Shown: positions 26,473-33,522 of the stretch, piece after piece
How positions within the stretch are numbered: position 1 is the first letter of the stretch
Layout: the number at the start of each line of letters is the position of its first letter
Source: PALSA-1006 sp037140475
GTDB taxonomy: Bacteria > Pseudomonadota > Gammaproteobacteria > Burkholderiales > Gallionellaceae
Assembly: GCA_037140475.1 (NCBI GenBank)
Contig: JBAXEJ010000001.1
Location: forward strand, 62,001 to 126,000
Direction of reading: 5' to 3'
DNA: 64,000 nucleotides
Translations under genes and position numbers: made by a program
The notes under the pieces: generated by a model
Database searches by the model: none
What the model saw: the letters and a program-made list of their open reading frames with translations, nothing else
Told to the model about the DNA's origin: nothing

Positions 26473-26868
26473 GTGAAATCCAACAAAATATATTGGGCAA
26501 TTGCAATTATTCTAGGCGTAGTTTTTGCTGCACAGCAATTGCAGGCGATGAGCGTTCCTGCGGTTGATGTGAAGGTTGCACAAAACATGAATAAACAAGG
26601 CGCGTTGCTACTAGATGTGCGTGAGCCAGAGGAATACAAAGCGGTGCACGCGGTGAATGCGCAGTTGATTCCATTAGGCCAACTTAGCGATCGTTTAAAA
26701 GAAATCGAAGCTTACAAAGATAAACCTGTGGTGGTGATATGCCGCTCGGGTAATCGTTCTGCGAGAGCTGTTTCGATGTTGCAGGAAGCTGGATATACCA
26801 ATGTGAACAATGTCAGTGGTGGTACCAACGCTTGGGAAAAAGCAGGGCTTGAAACCATTAAGATGTAA
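26473..26868 (+). CDS. Rhodanese-like protein with N-terminal signal/anchor helix
   Basis: A 131-residue protein. Residues 6-25 form a hydrophobic signal or anchor helix (YWAIAIILGVVFAAQQLQA), so this rhodanese is probably periplasmic. The active-site loop is VICRSGNRSARAVS near residue 92, and LLLDVREPEEYKAVH lies near residue 45. It starts with GTG at 26473, 13 bp after the cytoplasmic rhodanese, and probably pairs with it functionally across the membrane. Confidence 0.88.
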   Translation: MKSNKIYWAIAIILGVVFAAQQLQAMSVPAVDVKVAQNMNKQGALLLDVREPEEYKAVHAVNAQLIPLGQLSDRLKEIEAYKDKPVVVICRSGNRSARAVSMLQEAGYTNVNNVSGGTNAWEKAGLETIKM

Positions 26869-26877
26869 TTTCGCCTT

Positions 26878-28212
26878 CTATTCGCATAGTTTCAAAACCA
26901 ACCCTTTCAAGTATGCCCCCTCAGGAAAACTGAGCAACACCGGATGATCCGGTGTTGCATGAAGTTTGTGCACGATCTGTGCATTTACCCCGGCATCAAG
27001 TGCCGCACCGGCGATAATCTTTTGAAACAACTCGTCGTTGATGCCGCCAGAACAAGAGTAGGTAAAAAGCAAGCCACCTGGGTTCAGTAATTTAAAGCCG
27101 AGCAGATTGATGTCTTTGTAACCACGCGCGGCCTTTTCAGCAAAAGCAGCGGTAGGGGCAAACTTCGGTGGGTCGAGAATAATCAAATCAAATTTTCGAT
27201 TTTGATCGCGCAGTTTGCGCAAAGCTAGAAATACATCGTCACATTGCCATTCGGCGCGTGAGGCATCGAGGTTATTCAAAACAATGTTATTTTGAGCGAG
27301 CTCCAGTGCTTCTTGTGAGGCGTCAATCGACAGCACTGAAGTTGCCCCGCCGCGGAGTGCATAAAGTGAAAAGCCACCGGTGTAGCAAAAGCAATTAAGC
27401 ACGGATTTACCCTCCGCCATCTTGCCCGTTAATTCACGGTTATCGCGCTGATCGAGATAAAAGCCAGTTTTTTGCCCTGCGGCAACATCAACAGCAAAGC
27501 GCAAACCATGTTCATTCACAACGATAGCAGGAGGCAATGCGCCACGTAAAACGCCGTTGCGAACTTCTAACCCCTCAAGGGTGCGCGAATCAGAATCTGA
27601 ACGCTCATAAATGCAAGCAGGGTAGCAAAGCGTTTGCAGAACATCGGCGATTGTGTCGCGCCAACGTTCAACGCCTGCGCTGCTAATTTGCATTACCAAG
27701 ACATCCATATATTGATCAACCACCAAACCGGGCAAGCCATCTGACTCAGCATGAATGAGACGCATACCATTGCTATCGCGATTTAAACCGAGTTTAAAGC
27801 GGCTGGTTAAAGCGGCAGAAATACGGCGTTGGAAAAAGTCAGCATCAATGGCTTCTGATGCTTGCCAAGACCATATGCGGGCGGTGATTTGTGAGGCGGC
27901 GTTGAAGGCGGCCCAAGCGACAAAGTTTCCATGCGCATCTTTAATTGCAATGGTGTCGCCATTGTTAGGTGCACCATCGATGCGTGCAACTGCACCAGAA
28001 AATACCCATGGGTGATGGCGCAACAATGATTTCTCACGGCCCTCATGTAGAAAAATAGCTGGCTGAGCAGAGGCTGAGCCAACTTCAGCCTTTGCGGAAT
28101 CGCGTGGGGCAGAAGGTTGCGCTTGAGGGCGCTGGGTACGCTTACGAAAATCACGTCCGCCTTGAGAGCTGCGATGTGGAGTGGAGTGAGTTTTAGGTTT
28201 GGTATTAGTCAT
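26878..28212 (-). CDS. rlmI: 23S rRNA (cytosine1962-C5)-methyltransferase RlmI family
   Basis: A 444-residue class I SAM RNA methyltransferase. A PUA domain is at about 55-130 (EGREKSLLRHHPWVFSGAVAR), followed by the catalytic domain with NCFCYTGGFSLYALRGGA (SAM binding), LDPPKFAPT (motif IV) and the catalytic-Cys segment FTYSCSGGI. The first ~50 residues are a low-complexity Ser/Gln/Arg-rich extension not found in E. coli RlmI. The ATG overlaps the xerC stop by 4 bp. Confidence 0.9.
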   Translation of the reverse strand: MTNTKPKTHSTPHRSSQGGRDFRKRTQRPQAQPSAPRDSAKAEVGSASAQPAIFLHEGREKSLLRHHPWVFSGAVARIDGAPNNGDTIAIKDAHGNFVAWAAFNAASQITARIWSWQASEAIDADFFQRRISAALTSRFKLGLNRDSNGMRLIHAESDGLPGLVVDQYMDVLVMQISSAGVERWRDTIADVLQTLCYPACIYERSDSDSRTLEGLEVRNGVLRGALPPAIVVNEHGLRFAVDVAAGQKTGFYLDQRDNRELTGKMAEGKSVLNCFCYTGGFSLYALRGGATSVLSIDASQEALELAQNNIVLNNLDASRAEWQCDDVFLALRKLRDQNRKFDLIILDPPKFAPTAAFAEKAARGYKDINLLGFKLLNPGGLLFTYSCSGGINDELFQKIIAGAALDAGVNAQIVHKLHATPDHPVLLSFPEGAYLKGLVLKLCE

Positions 28213-29111
28213 TGTTTCTTCTTGGCGCGAGGATGTGCCCCGTCATAAATTTTTGAGAGATATTGAAAATCGAGGTGGGTATAAACCTGCGTGGTTGAAA
28301 TGCTAGCGTGCCCTAACATCTCTTGCACAGCACGCAGATCGCCGGAAGATTGCAATACATGAGTCGCAAAAGAGTGACGCAACAAATGCGGATGTACGCC
28401 AGTTGCAATGCCTTGCTTGATTCCCCATTGACGCAAATGTAGCTGTACGGTTCGCGGCGAAATACGCGAGCCTTTTTTACCAACAAATAAAGCGGGCTCC
28501 TGTGGCTGGGCGAGACTTTCTCGCGCTACAAGCCAAGTCTCAAGTGCAATAATTGCGTGACTTCCTAACGGTACGATTCGTGTTTTATTTCCTTTGCCGG
28601 TTACGCGTACGGAGGCATCTGACAGATCTAGATCAATCGGGTCAAGGCTGACTAATTCTGCCAAACGTAAACCAGAGGAATAAAGAAGTTCAAACATGGC
28701 CTTGTCGCGCAGGTCCCACACGGAATCGGTAGTTAAATTAACTAACCTCACGGCATCATCTGGAGAGAGTGCATGGGGTAAAGACTTCGGTGCTTTGGGC
28801 GCGCGCAAACCCATACAGGGATTCGCTTGGTAGTGGTGATCGCGTATTAAGTAAGTATAAAAACCTCGCCACGCAGAAAGAATACGGGCCAAAGAGCGAC
28901 CACCTAAGCCACCGCTATGAAGTTGGGCAACGAAACGGCGAATATGATGACTTTTGAGATCAGCAAGAGGTGTTGCGGCAGCGAGGGAGAACAAGCGCCG
29001 AATGTCACGCGCATAGTTCTCCGCCGTTAGCGGAGAATAATTGCGCTCGCTATTTAAATAGGCGAGATAACCAGTGAGAAGATCAGCGTTTGTAATGCTG
29101 ACATGAGTCAT
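28209..29111 (-). CDS. xerC: Tyrosine recombinase XerC
   Basis: A 300-residue chromosome-dimer-resolution recombinase. The N-terminal SAM-like domain starts at YLAYLNSERNYSPLTAENY. The catalytic residues are all visible: Arg in SSGLRLAELVSLD, Lys in VTGKGNKTRIVPLG, the HxxR motif in HLLRHSFATHVL, His in MLGHASISTTQVYTHLD and the nucleophile Tyr in QVYTHLD. Order xerC downstream of DUF484 and dapF is the standard proteobacterial arrangement. Confidence 0.95.
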   Translation of the reverse strand: MTHVSITNADLLTGYLAYLNSERNYSPLTAENYARDIRRLFSLAAATPLADLKSHHIRRFVAQLHSGGLGGRSLARILSAWRGFYTYLIRDHHYQANPCMGLRAPKAPKSLPHALSPDDAVRLVNLTTDSVWDLRDKAMFELLYSSGLRLAELVSLDPIDLDLSDASVRVTGKGNKTRIVPLGSHAIIALETWLVARESLAQPQEPALFVGKKGSRISPRTVQLHLRQWGIKQGIATGVHPHLLRHSFATHVLQSSGDLRAVQEMLGHASISTTQVYTHLDFQYLSKIYDGAHPRAKKKQ

Positions 29112-29113
29112 TT

Positions 29114-29734
29114 CTAAAGATGTTGACGCAAAGAAGCACTAACAAAATCCGAAATACGCTGCAAAATCACGGTGCCCATCTCGGGATAGAAGCGTTGCTC
29201 GTCTTCACTCGCAATAATTAGCATGCCAATCGTTTGATTGCCGCCACGTAAGGGCATGTAGGCGAATGAGCGCAAGTGAGTGCCCATTTCACCGAACCAT
29301 GTTGCGGTGTCCAACACCGCTTGGTGTCCGCATACAGGTTTGATGTTTTGATCAGCAAAGGCAAGTATCTCAACGCTAGGAGGATGCTCTTTCCACAAAT
29401 GAATCGCCGCGTGAGGGACTGAAAAAATATCGCGCAAGTTGCGCAAGGTTACGCTTTGCAGCGTTTGTAAATCGTGAGCGTTAAATAAAGCTAAGGTGAA
29501 TTGATGAAGCTTTTCTTGAAGCCCATCATTTTCTTTGGCGTACTCAATCAACTCGTGCAGTTTCTTTTCGAGTTCTTTGACACGCTCGCGCAGCGTGAGC
29601 ATTTGTCTCTCGCTGAGAGAAATTGTGCGACCACCGTAGGGATGCGGAATCGCGACTTCAGACAACATTTGTGCATAAGTTTCAAAAAAATCAGGATTGC
29701 TTTGTAAGTAATGTGCGACGTCTTCAGCTTTCAT
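29114..29734 (-). CDS. DUF484 family protein
   Basis: A 206-residue protein of the DUF484 family, which adopts a GAF-like fold. It starts with the typical VAHYLQSNPDFFETYAQML, followed by a coiled-coil RQMLTLRERVKELEKKL near residue 45, and the GAF-like part includes IGMLIIASEDEQRFYPEMG. It is located between dapF (9 bp) and xerC (2 bp), as in most proteobacteria. Its role is unknown; genetic linkage suggests a connection with XerC. Confidence 0.9.
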   Translation of the reverse strand: MKAEDVAHYLQSNPDFFETYAQMLSEVAIPHPYGGRTISLSERQMLTLRERVKELEKKLHELIEYAKENDGLQEKLHQFTLALFNAHDLQTLQSVTLRNLRDIFSVPHAAIHLWKEHPPSVEILAFADQNIKPVCGHQAVLDTATWFGEMGTHLRSFAYMPLRGGNQTIGMLIIASEDEQRFYPEMGTVILQRISDFVSASLRQHL

Positions 29735-29743
29735 GTTTGCCTT

Positions 29744-30574
29744 TTATAAATTAATTTCACCATCAAATACACTAATTGCCGGGCCAGTCATTAGAACAGA
29801 GCTTTGCCCCCCAGCCCAAGAGATCGTTAAGTTTCCACCACGCGTGGCTACATGCACGGTTTCATCCAACAGACCGCGACGAATGCCAGAAACAACAGCG
29901 GCACAAGCCCCCGTCCCGCAGGATAGCGTTTCGCCTGCGCCACGCTCAAACACCCGTAGTTTAATGTGGCTACGATCTATGATCTGCATAAAACCAGCAT
30001 TCACGCGCTTGGGAAAACGCGGATGATTTTCAATCAGCGGCCCCTGTGTGCTAATGGGCGCAGTGTCCACATCGGCAACGATTTGTACGGCGTGGGGATT
30101 GCCCATCGACACGGCACCAATCTCAATCATCGTGCCATTGATCTCAAGCAGTTGTGCAGGCGCGTCACTATCGCTATCAAAGGGGATACGAGCGGGCTCA
30201 ATAACTGGGGCACTCATATCAACAGTAACGCGGCCATCATCTGCCAAACGAGGAGAGATTAAACCGCTTTTAGTTTCAACAACGATGGAGCGTTTTGAGG
30301 TGAGTTTTTTTTCATGAACGAAGCGAACAAAGCAACGTGCACCGTTGCCACATTGCTCCACCTCGCCGCCATCAGCATTAAAAATGCGATAGCGGAAATC
30401 TACTGCGGGATTTTGGCATTTTTCGACCAGTAAGATTTGATCGCAACCAATTCCGAAATGACGGTTGGCAATAAAACGTAACTGTTCAGGGGTGAGATGT
30501 ACCTGCTGACGAACGCCATCAATAACGACAAAATCGTTACCCGCGCCATGCATTTTGGTAAATTTAAGTGTCAT
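29744..30574 (-). CDS. dapF: Diaminopimelate epimerase
   Basis: A 276-residue enzyme that interconverts LL- and meso-diaminopimelate for lysine and peptidoglycan synthesis. The two catalytic cysteines are visible in EQCGNGARCFVRFV near residue 73 and in TLSCGTGACAAVV near residue 218. It starts MTLKFTKMHGAGNDFVVID, the family signature. It heads the dapF-DUF484-xerC-rlmI minus-strand operon. Confidence 0.96.
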   Translation of the reverse strand: MTLKFTKMHGAGNDFVVIDGVRQQVHLTPEQLRFIANRHFGIGCDQILLVEKCQNPAVDFRYRIFNADGGEVEQCGNGARCFVRFVHEKKLTSKRSIVVETKSGLISPRLADDGRVTVDMSAPVIEPARIPFDSDSDAPAQLLEINGTMIEIGAVSMGNPHAVQIVADVDTAPISTQGPLIENHPRFPKRVNAGFMQIIDRSHIKLRVFERGAGETLSCGTGACAAVVSGIRRGLLDETVHVATRGGNLTISWAGGQSSVLMTGPAISVFDGEINL

Positions 30575-30622
30575 CTCAAATTGAAGGTGATGAAAATCGT
30601 CGGCGATTATACGTTCAACTGT

Positions 30623-31060
30623 TCAAGGGCGGCACAACTGCGTGTAATCACGGAAAACACAGCGATCCATAACCACAGTTATGCCGGCCTGCTGCGCGCG
30701 CAAAGCAGCCGCTTCGTGTATTACACCATCTTGTAACCATAGATTCTTAATGCCGAGCTTAATGCAACTTTCTACAATTTCCGGCACATGCTCAGAGGCG
30801 CGAAACACGTCAACCAAATCAGGTAATTCGGGCAGGCTATCGAGGTCAGCAAAAGCTCGTTCTCCCAACACCTCAGAAACGAGAGGACGTACGGGAATAA
30901 TACGATAGCCAAAGGCCTGCATTGCTTTGGCCACTTGGAAGCTTGGGCGTGCTGCTTGCGGCGACAGGCCGACAACTGCGATGGTGCGAACTCGCTGCAG
31001 GAGCTGGCAAATATTGTCGGAAGCGGGGTTGGCAAATTTCATATTGGCAAAAGATAGCAT
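30623..31060 (-). CDS. CoA-binding domain protein (YccU type)
   Basis: A protein of about 139-145 residues with a single Rossmann-like CoA-binding domain: RTIAVVGLSPQAARPSFQVA near the N-terminus, YRIIPVRP, DVFRASEHVPEIVESC and NLWLQDGVIHEAA. The YccU family binds CoA; its role is unknown. Starts are possible at 31060 or 31042. It lies immediately upstream of, and divergent from, the disrupted tRNA-Arg gene. Confidence 0.88.
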   Translation of the reverse strand: MLSFANMKFANPASDNICQLLQRVRTIAVVGLSPQAARPSFQVAKAMQAFGYRIIPVRPLVSEVLGERAFADLDSLPELPDLVDVFRASEHVPEIVESCIKLGIKNLWLQDGVIHEAAALRAQQAGITVVMDRCVFRDYTQLCRP

Positions 31061-31117
31061 TTTTCACAGGGGGCAGCGAAGCGATCCACAAAAAAAGCTA
31101 TACTGCGCGCCGTTTAT

Positions 31118-31166
31118 GCGCCCGTAGCTCAGCTGGATAGAGTACAGCCCTCCGAAGGCTGTAGTC
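31118..31166 (+). pseudogene. 5' part (49 nt) of a disrupted tRNA-Arg(CCG) gene
   Basis: It begins GCGCCCGTAGCTCAGCTGG and runs through the D arm, the complete anticodon arm (CAGCC CTCCGAA GGCTG, anticodon CCG) and the variable loop TAGTC, then stops resembling a tRNA. The missing 3' part, with the exactly complementary acceptor strand CGGGCGC, lies at 36243-36270. Joining the two gives a 77-nt tRNA with 7/7 acceptor pairs. A -10-like TATACT at 31099-31104 with a GC-rich discriminator suggests the original tRNA promoter is still in place. Confidence 0.85.
31145..31161 (+). repeat. att-like direct repeat, left chromosomal copy
   Basis: CAGCCCTCCGAAGGCTG within the 5' half of the broken tRNA. 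It is identical to copies at 31259-31275 and 36223-36239. The sequence is itself an inverted repeat (CAGCC/GGCTG) because it is an anticodon stem. Confidence 0.85.
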
Positions 31167-31192
31167 ATTTTAAAATCGTGAGTTAAAATGAC
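31164..31192 (+). other. Perfect 10-bp hairpin between the broken and intact tRNA genes
   Basis: GTCATTTTAA (31164-31173), a 9-nt loop and TTAAAATGAC (31183-31192). It begins inside the variable loop of the tRNA fragment, exactly where tRNA similarity ends. No T-run follows, so it is not a classical terminator; it may be a recombinase site or an RNA-processing structure. Confidence 0.6.
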
Positions 31193-31231
31193 CATAGCTT
31201 CACTTTGTATTTTTGTGACCATATCACATAT

Positions 31232-31308
31232 ACGCTCGTAGCTCATTTGGATAGAGTGCAGCCCTCCGAAGGCTGAGGTGGTGGGTTCGAATCCCGCCGA
31301 GCGTACCA
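31232..31308 (+). tRNA. tRNA-Arg(CCG), carried by the element
   Basis: A 77-nt gene with encoded CCA. Acceptor stem ACGCTCG/CGAGCGT pairs 7/7, D arm GCTC...GAGT, anticodon arm CAGCC CTCCGAA GGCTG with anticodon CCG, variable loop AGGTG and T arm GTGGG TTCGAAT CCCGC. It differs from the broken host gene in the acceptor stem, D loop and T stem, so it is not simply the host gene restored by integration. It appears able to replace the lost host tRNA. The sequence TGTGACCATATCACA (31214-31228) lies 3 bp upstream. Confidence 0.93.
31259..31275 (+). repeat. att-like repeat inside the intact tRNA-Arg
   Basis: Third copy of CAGCCCTCCGAAGGCTG, forming the anticodon arm of the element-borne tRNA. It could serve as an alternative recombination site with either outer copy. 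Confidence 0.85.
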
Positions 31309-31449
31309 AATCAATGAGTTAGCGTGATTTTATGCTAACTAAAATTTTCAAAATTGAAACTCGTTTCCCCAAACTTTTCTTTTCCGAGTGATGCTTCCTT
31401 TGACCTGTACTCAGGTGAGCTGTGGTCAATCAAAAACATGGGAATATCT

Positions 31450-31493
31450 TGGTGACTTTTTGGTGACTAAATGGTGACCGTTTGGTGACTACG
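31450..31493 (+). repeat. Four tandem 11-bp iterons TGGTGACNNNN
   Basis: TGGTGAC begins at 31450, 31461, 31472 and 31483, a strict 11-bp period, with the last four bases variable. A fifth, isolated TGGTGAC starts at 31539. Position beside att and period near one helical turn fit arm-type binding sites of a tyrosine integrase or its accessory protein. Confidence 0.8.
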
Positions 31494-31714
31494 CAAAATT
31501 TCAATTTTGGAAATCGCGAGATTATTGACCTCAGCCCGTGGTGACTATTCAACTCGGTGTTGTCGGGCACATAACCCTTCCCTCGTTTACATTTTTGCCA
31601 CTCACTCTCGGCGCCTGATTCAACAACAAACTACGAAACCACTTGGTATACGTCGTTGGCTAAATCCAGTCGCCGATGGTTGTCAGCATAAGAACGGGTT
31701 CTACAACCCAAAGT

Positions 31715-31752
31715 AAAACGGCCTAGCTAATGTAGCTAGGCCGTTCTGTTTT
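31715..31752 (+). terminator. Strong rho-independent terminator (possibly bidirectional)
   Basis: AACGGCCTAGCTA (31717-31729) and TAGCTAGGCCGTT (31733-31745) pair perfectly over 13 bp with a 3-nt loop, followed by CTGTTTTATT. The opposite strand has GTTTTAC after the stem. It separates the tRNA side from the regulator gene. Confidence 0.8.
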
Positions 31753-31829
31753 ATTGCAATCTGTGATTACAAAATTTCACCTAGGGCAAAATATCTGTTA
31801 GGAAAGCGGGCTTATGCGTCTGTGAACGC

Positions 31830-32069
31830 TCATTTAGGTGAGTACGTTTCATCAGGAACGTATTCGATTAAGTCTTCAACTTTGCAATTAAAGAACTTAC
31901 AGAGTCGGTCTATATTATCGGTAACGGTGCTATAGCCCCTATGGTTTACGAGCTTGGATAGTGTAACCCTGTTAATACCCGTCACTTCAGTTAACTCAGT
32001 CAAAGTGACTCTATGCCCTTCTTTGAATTGCTTTTCAGCAATTAACTCTTGTAATTTATACCTGATCAT
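31830..32069 (-). CDS. Small Cro/CI-type helix-turn-helix regulator
   Basis: A 79-residue XRE-family protein made only of an HTH domain: VTLTELTEVTGINRVTLSKLV forms the DNA-binding helices, followed by NIDRLCKFFNCKVEDLIEYV, the usual last two helices. It is divergent from the excisionase-like gene and is likely the repressor of the element's mobility genes, acting on the GTAAAT/ATTTAC sites in the shared intergenic region. Confidence 0.85.
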   Translation of the reverse strand: MIRYKLQELIAEKQFKEGHRVTLTELTEVTGINRVTLSKLVNHRGYSTVTDNIDRLCKFFNCKVEDLIEYVPDETYSPK

Positions 32070-32090
32070 AATGCGCTTATGATAACAGAT

Positions 32091-32164
32091 GTAAATTTAT
32101 ATTTGCATTTACCGTGATGTGTGTTAATATATATTTACGTTCGGAAGTAAATTAATTCGAACGT
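32091..32164. promoter_or_regulatory. Divergent operator region with paired inverted repeats
   Basis: GTAAAT (32091-32096) pairs with ATTTAC (32107-32112), and ATTTAC (32133-32138) with GTAAAT (32147-32152). The centres are 41 bp apart, about four helical turns. A further palindrome ACGTTCG...CGAACGT spans 32137-32164. The layout suggests cooperative repressor binding between the two divergent genes. Confidence 0.55.
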
Positions 32165-32194
32165 ATTTCATAATTAACTATAGGAGATTCAAAT

Positions 32195-32425
32195 ATGAAC
32201 CAAACTTACTTAACAACAGATGCTCTGTCAGCGCGTATCCATTACGACCCACGGACTATTCGTGAGCGACTAAAGGACAGCGTATTGATTGAAGGAATTC
32301 ACTATATCCGTCCATTCGGCGGCCGCAAGATTCTGTATATCTGGGAGCATATCGAGCGTGACATGGCGAAGTCAGCCAGTGCCTTTGCAATCCCAATGGC
32401 GAACGGTGAGGTGTGCAATGGCTAG
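32195..32425 (+). CDS. Excisionase-like winged-helix protein
   Basis: A 76-residue protein of the type found directly upstream of arm-domain integrases: LTTDALSARIHYDPRTIRERLKD is a MerR/Xis-like helix-turn-helix, followed by the wing FGGRKILYIWEHIERDM. TAGGAGA lies 8 bp before the ATG. It overlaps the integrase-domain gene by 8 bp. Expected role: recombination directionality factor. Confidence 0.75.
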   Translation: MNQTYLTTDALSARIHYDPRTIRERLKDSVLIEGIHYIRPFGGRKILYIWEHIERDMAKSASAFAIPMANGEVCNG

Positions 32426-32750
32426 TATTCAGGCGCGCAAAAGAGACAACAGTCTAATCATCGACTTCTATTACAAAGCAACACGCTGCCGCGAACAAAC
32501 TGCGCTAGAGGACAACGCTGCGAATCGCAAGAAAGTACAAAAAGTGTTGGATCGAATCGAGGCAGAAATTGCCGCAGGGACATTCGAGTACAAGAAGTTC
32601 TTTCCGGGTAGTAAGCAAGCGGCGAAGTTTGATGTTCAACCAGAAGAGCAAAGCAATCTAGTTGTTCTCAATCCTGCAAATCAGATCACACCAGCCGTGT
32701 TAACAGGCTTGGGTTCATCAGCCCTCATGGGGGTAGGTGGCACTCTTTGA
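32418..32750 (+). CDS. Free-standing integrase arm-type DNA-binding domain (truncated tyrosine integrase, DUF3596-like)
   Basis: A 110-residue product starting MASIQARKRDNSLIIDFYY. Residues 1-70 match the N-terminal arm-binding domain of phage-type tyrosine integrases (CREQTALEDNAANRKKVQKVL, GTFEYKKFFPGSKQAAKFD; the two parts separated by normal sequence). The core-binding and catalytic domains are missing: the frame stops at 32750 after a short unrelated tail, and its last 26 bp overlap the end of the convergent unknown gene. It is either the stub of a degraded integrase or a separate subunit that recognises the TGGTGAC iterons. Confidence 0.7.
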   Translation: MASIQARKRDNSLIIDFYYKATRCREQTALEDNAANRKKVQKVLDRIEAEIAAGTFEYKKFFPGSKQAAKFDVQPEEQSNLVVLNPANQITPAVLTGLGSSALMGVGGTL

Positions 32751-33513
32751 GCATCCTAGACTTATCAAGGTCATCAGCAACAGAATTTTTGCAATGACAA
32801 ATGACAACAACTTGATCAACGAGAATTGAGTTTTGATCACGACCGGCTGGAGAAAAATAACCATCAAGTGCAAGTGCAAAACCCACATGGTTTTGCTGAT
32901 CATCATTAAAAGTTGCTAGAGATTGTTGCGATTCCTGGCGTGCCAAGGCACTTCGCGGAATTGCGGCGAGCGGAATCGTATTGGTGCAATGAGCGAAAAG
33001 TGGTCCTGGAAGATGAGTTGATAAATATGCGTGCGCGTCAGCGAACAGTTGGTCAATTGCTGATGGCGCTTCTGATGAATACAAGTTTTTCAGCGCATCC
33101 TCAAGTTTCTCTAAGGTGTCGCTAACGTTTAGCGGTAGGTGAAATGGAGTGCACCATGCACGCTTTGTGAAGGAACTTAGAAACCGTCTGTTGATGCGGC
33201 GGTCAACACCTTCGAACTCAAGACAAATATTTTCGTGCCACAAATATAAGTGTTCTGCATTTTGCAATGACCCAGTCAAATCATGCATGGTGCTAATACC
33301 ATCAAATGCAATTAAGCACGCTGCGAAACGAGATGATGGCGTATTAAAAATTAAAGACCCATTTGAAAGCTTTGTTTGAAAAGTTTCGAATCTCGTAGCA
33401 TTTGCTGAGGCAACATTTAAGGTACGGAAATGTGCCCTGCCAACAAGATCACGCCTAACGCGAAGGGGTGGCTCAGGCTTTAAGTACGCGTTTGAAATAA
33501 TTTGGATGTCCAT
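32725..33513 (-). CDS. Unknown protein encoded with the recombinase-like gene
   Basis: A 262-residue protein that I do not recognise. There is no signal peptide or membrane helix. Notable parts are PPLRVRRDLVGRAHFRTLNVA near the N-terminus, CLEFEGVDRRINRRFLSSF near the middle and LPGPLFAHCTNTIPLAAIPRSALARQE near residue 170 (a motif-like Pro-rich stretch, with ordinary residues between parts), and a Cys/His-rich end (VVVICHCKN, KECHLPP). AAGG precedes the ATG at 33513. It follows the 700-aa recombinase-like gene by 9 bp on the same strand, so the two are probably co-translated partners. Confidence 0.7.
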   Translation of the reverse strand: MDIQIISNAYLKPEPPLRVRRDLVGRAHFRTLNVASANATRFETFQTKLSNGSLIFNTPSSRFAACLIAFDGISTMHDLTGSLQNAEHLYLWHENICLEFEGVDRRINRRFLSSFTKRAWCTPFHLPLNVSDTLEKLEDALKNLYSSEAPSAIDQLFADAHAYLSTHLPGPLFAHCTNTIPLAAIPRSALARQESQQSLATFNDDQQNHVGFALALDGYFSPAGRDQNSILVDQVVVICHCKNSVADDLDKSRMLKECHLPP

Positions 33514-33522
33514 GTCTAACCT

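Larger units (their letters stand above)
31309..31829. other. Non-coding left arm of the element
   Basis: No convincing gene. It contains a hairpin GTTAGC...GCTAAC just after the tRNA (31320-31341) followed by a T/A-rich stretch that could end tRNA transcription, the GGTGAC iteron array, and a strong terminator at 31717. The 69-codon plus-strand frame at 31507-31716 has no recognisable features and is not called as a gene. Confidence 0.5.

Noticed and set aside
31118..31166. Functional tRNA-Arg at the left end
   Set aside because: No T arm or 3' acceptor strand follows; the sequence after the variable loop is an unrelated hairpin.
31214..31228. CRP site (TGTGA-N5-TCACA) before the element tRNA
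   Set aside because: The spacing is 5, not 6, and the TGTGAC half-site recurs near the element's other end, so a recombination site is as likely.
31450..31493. CRISPR array
   Set aside because: The repeat unit is only 11 bp with 4 variable bases and no spacers of CRISPR size; no cas genes are in the window.
31507..31716. 69-codon frame in the left arm of the element
   Set aside because: No ribosome site, no known similarity, and it lies between the iterons and a terminator; treated as non-coding.
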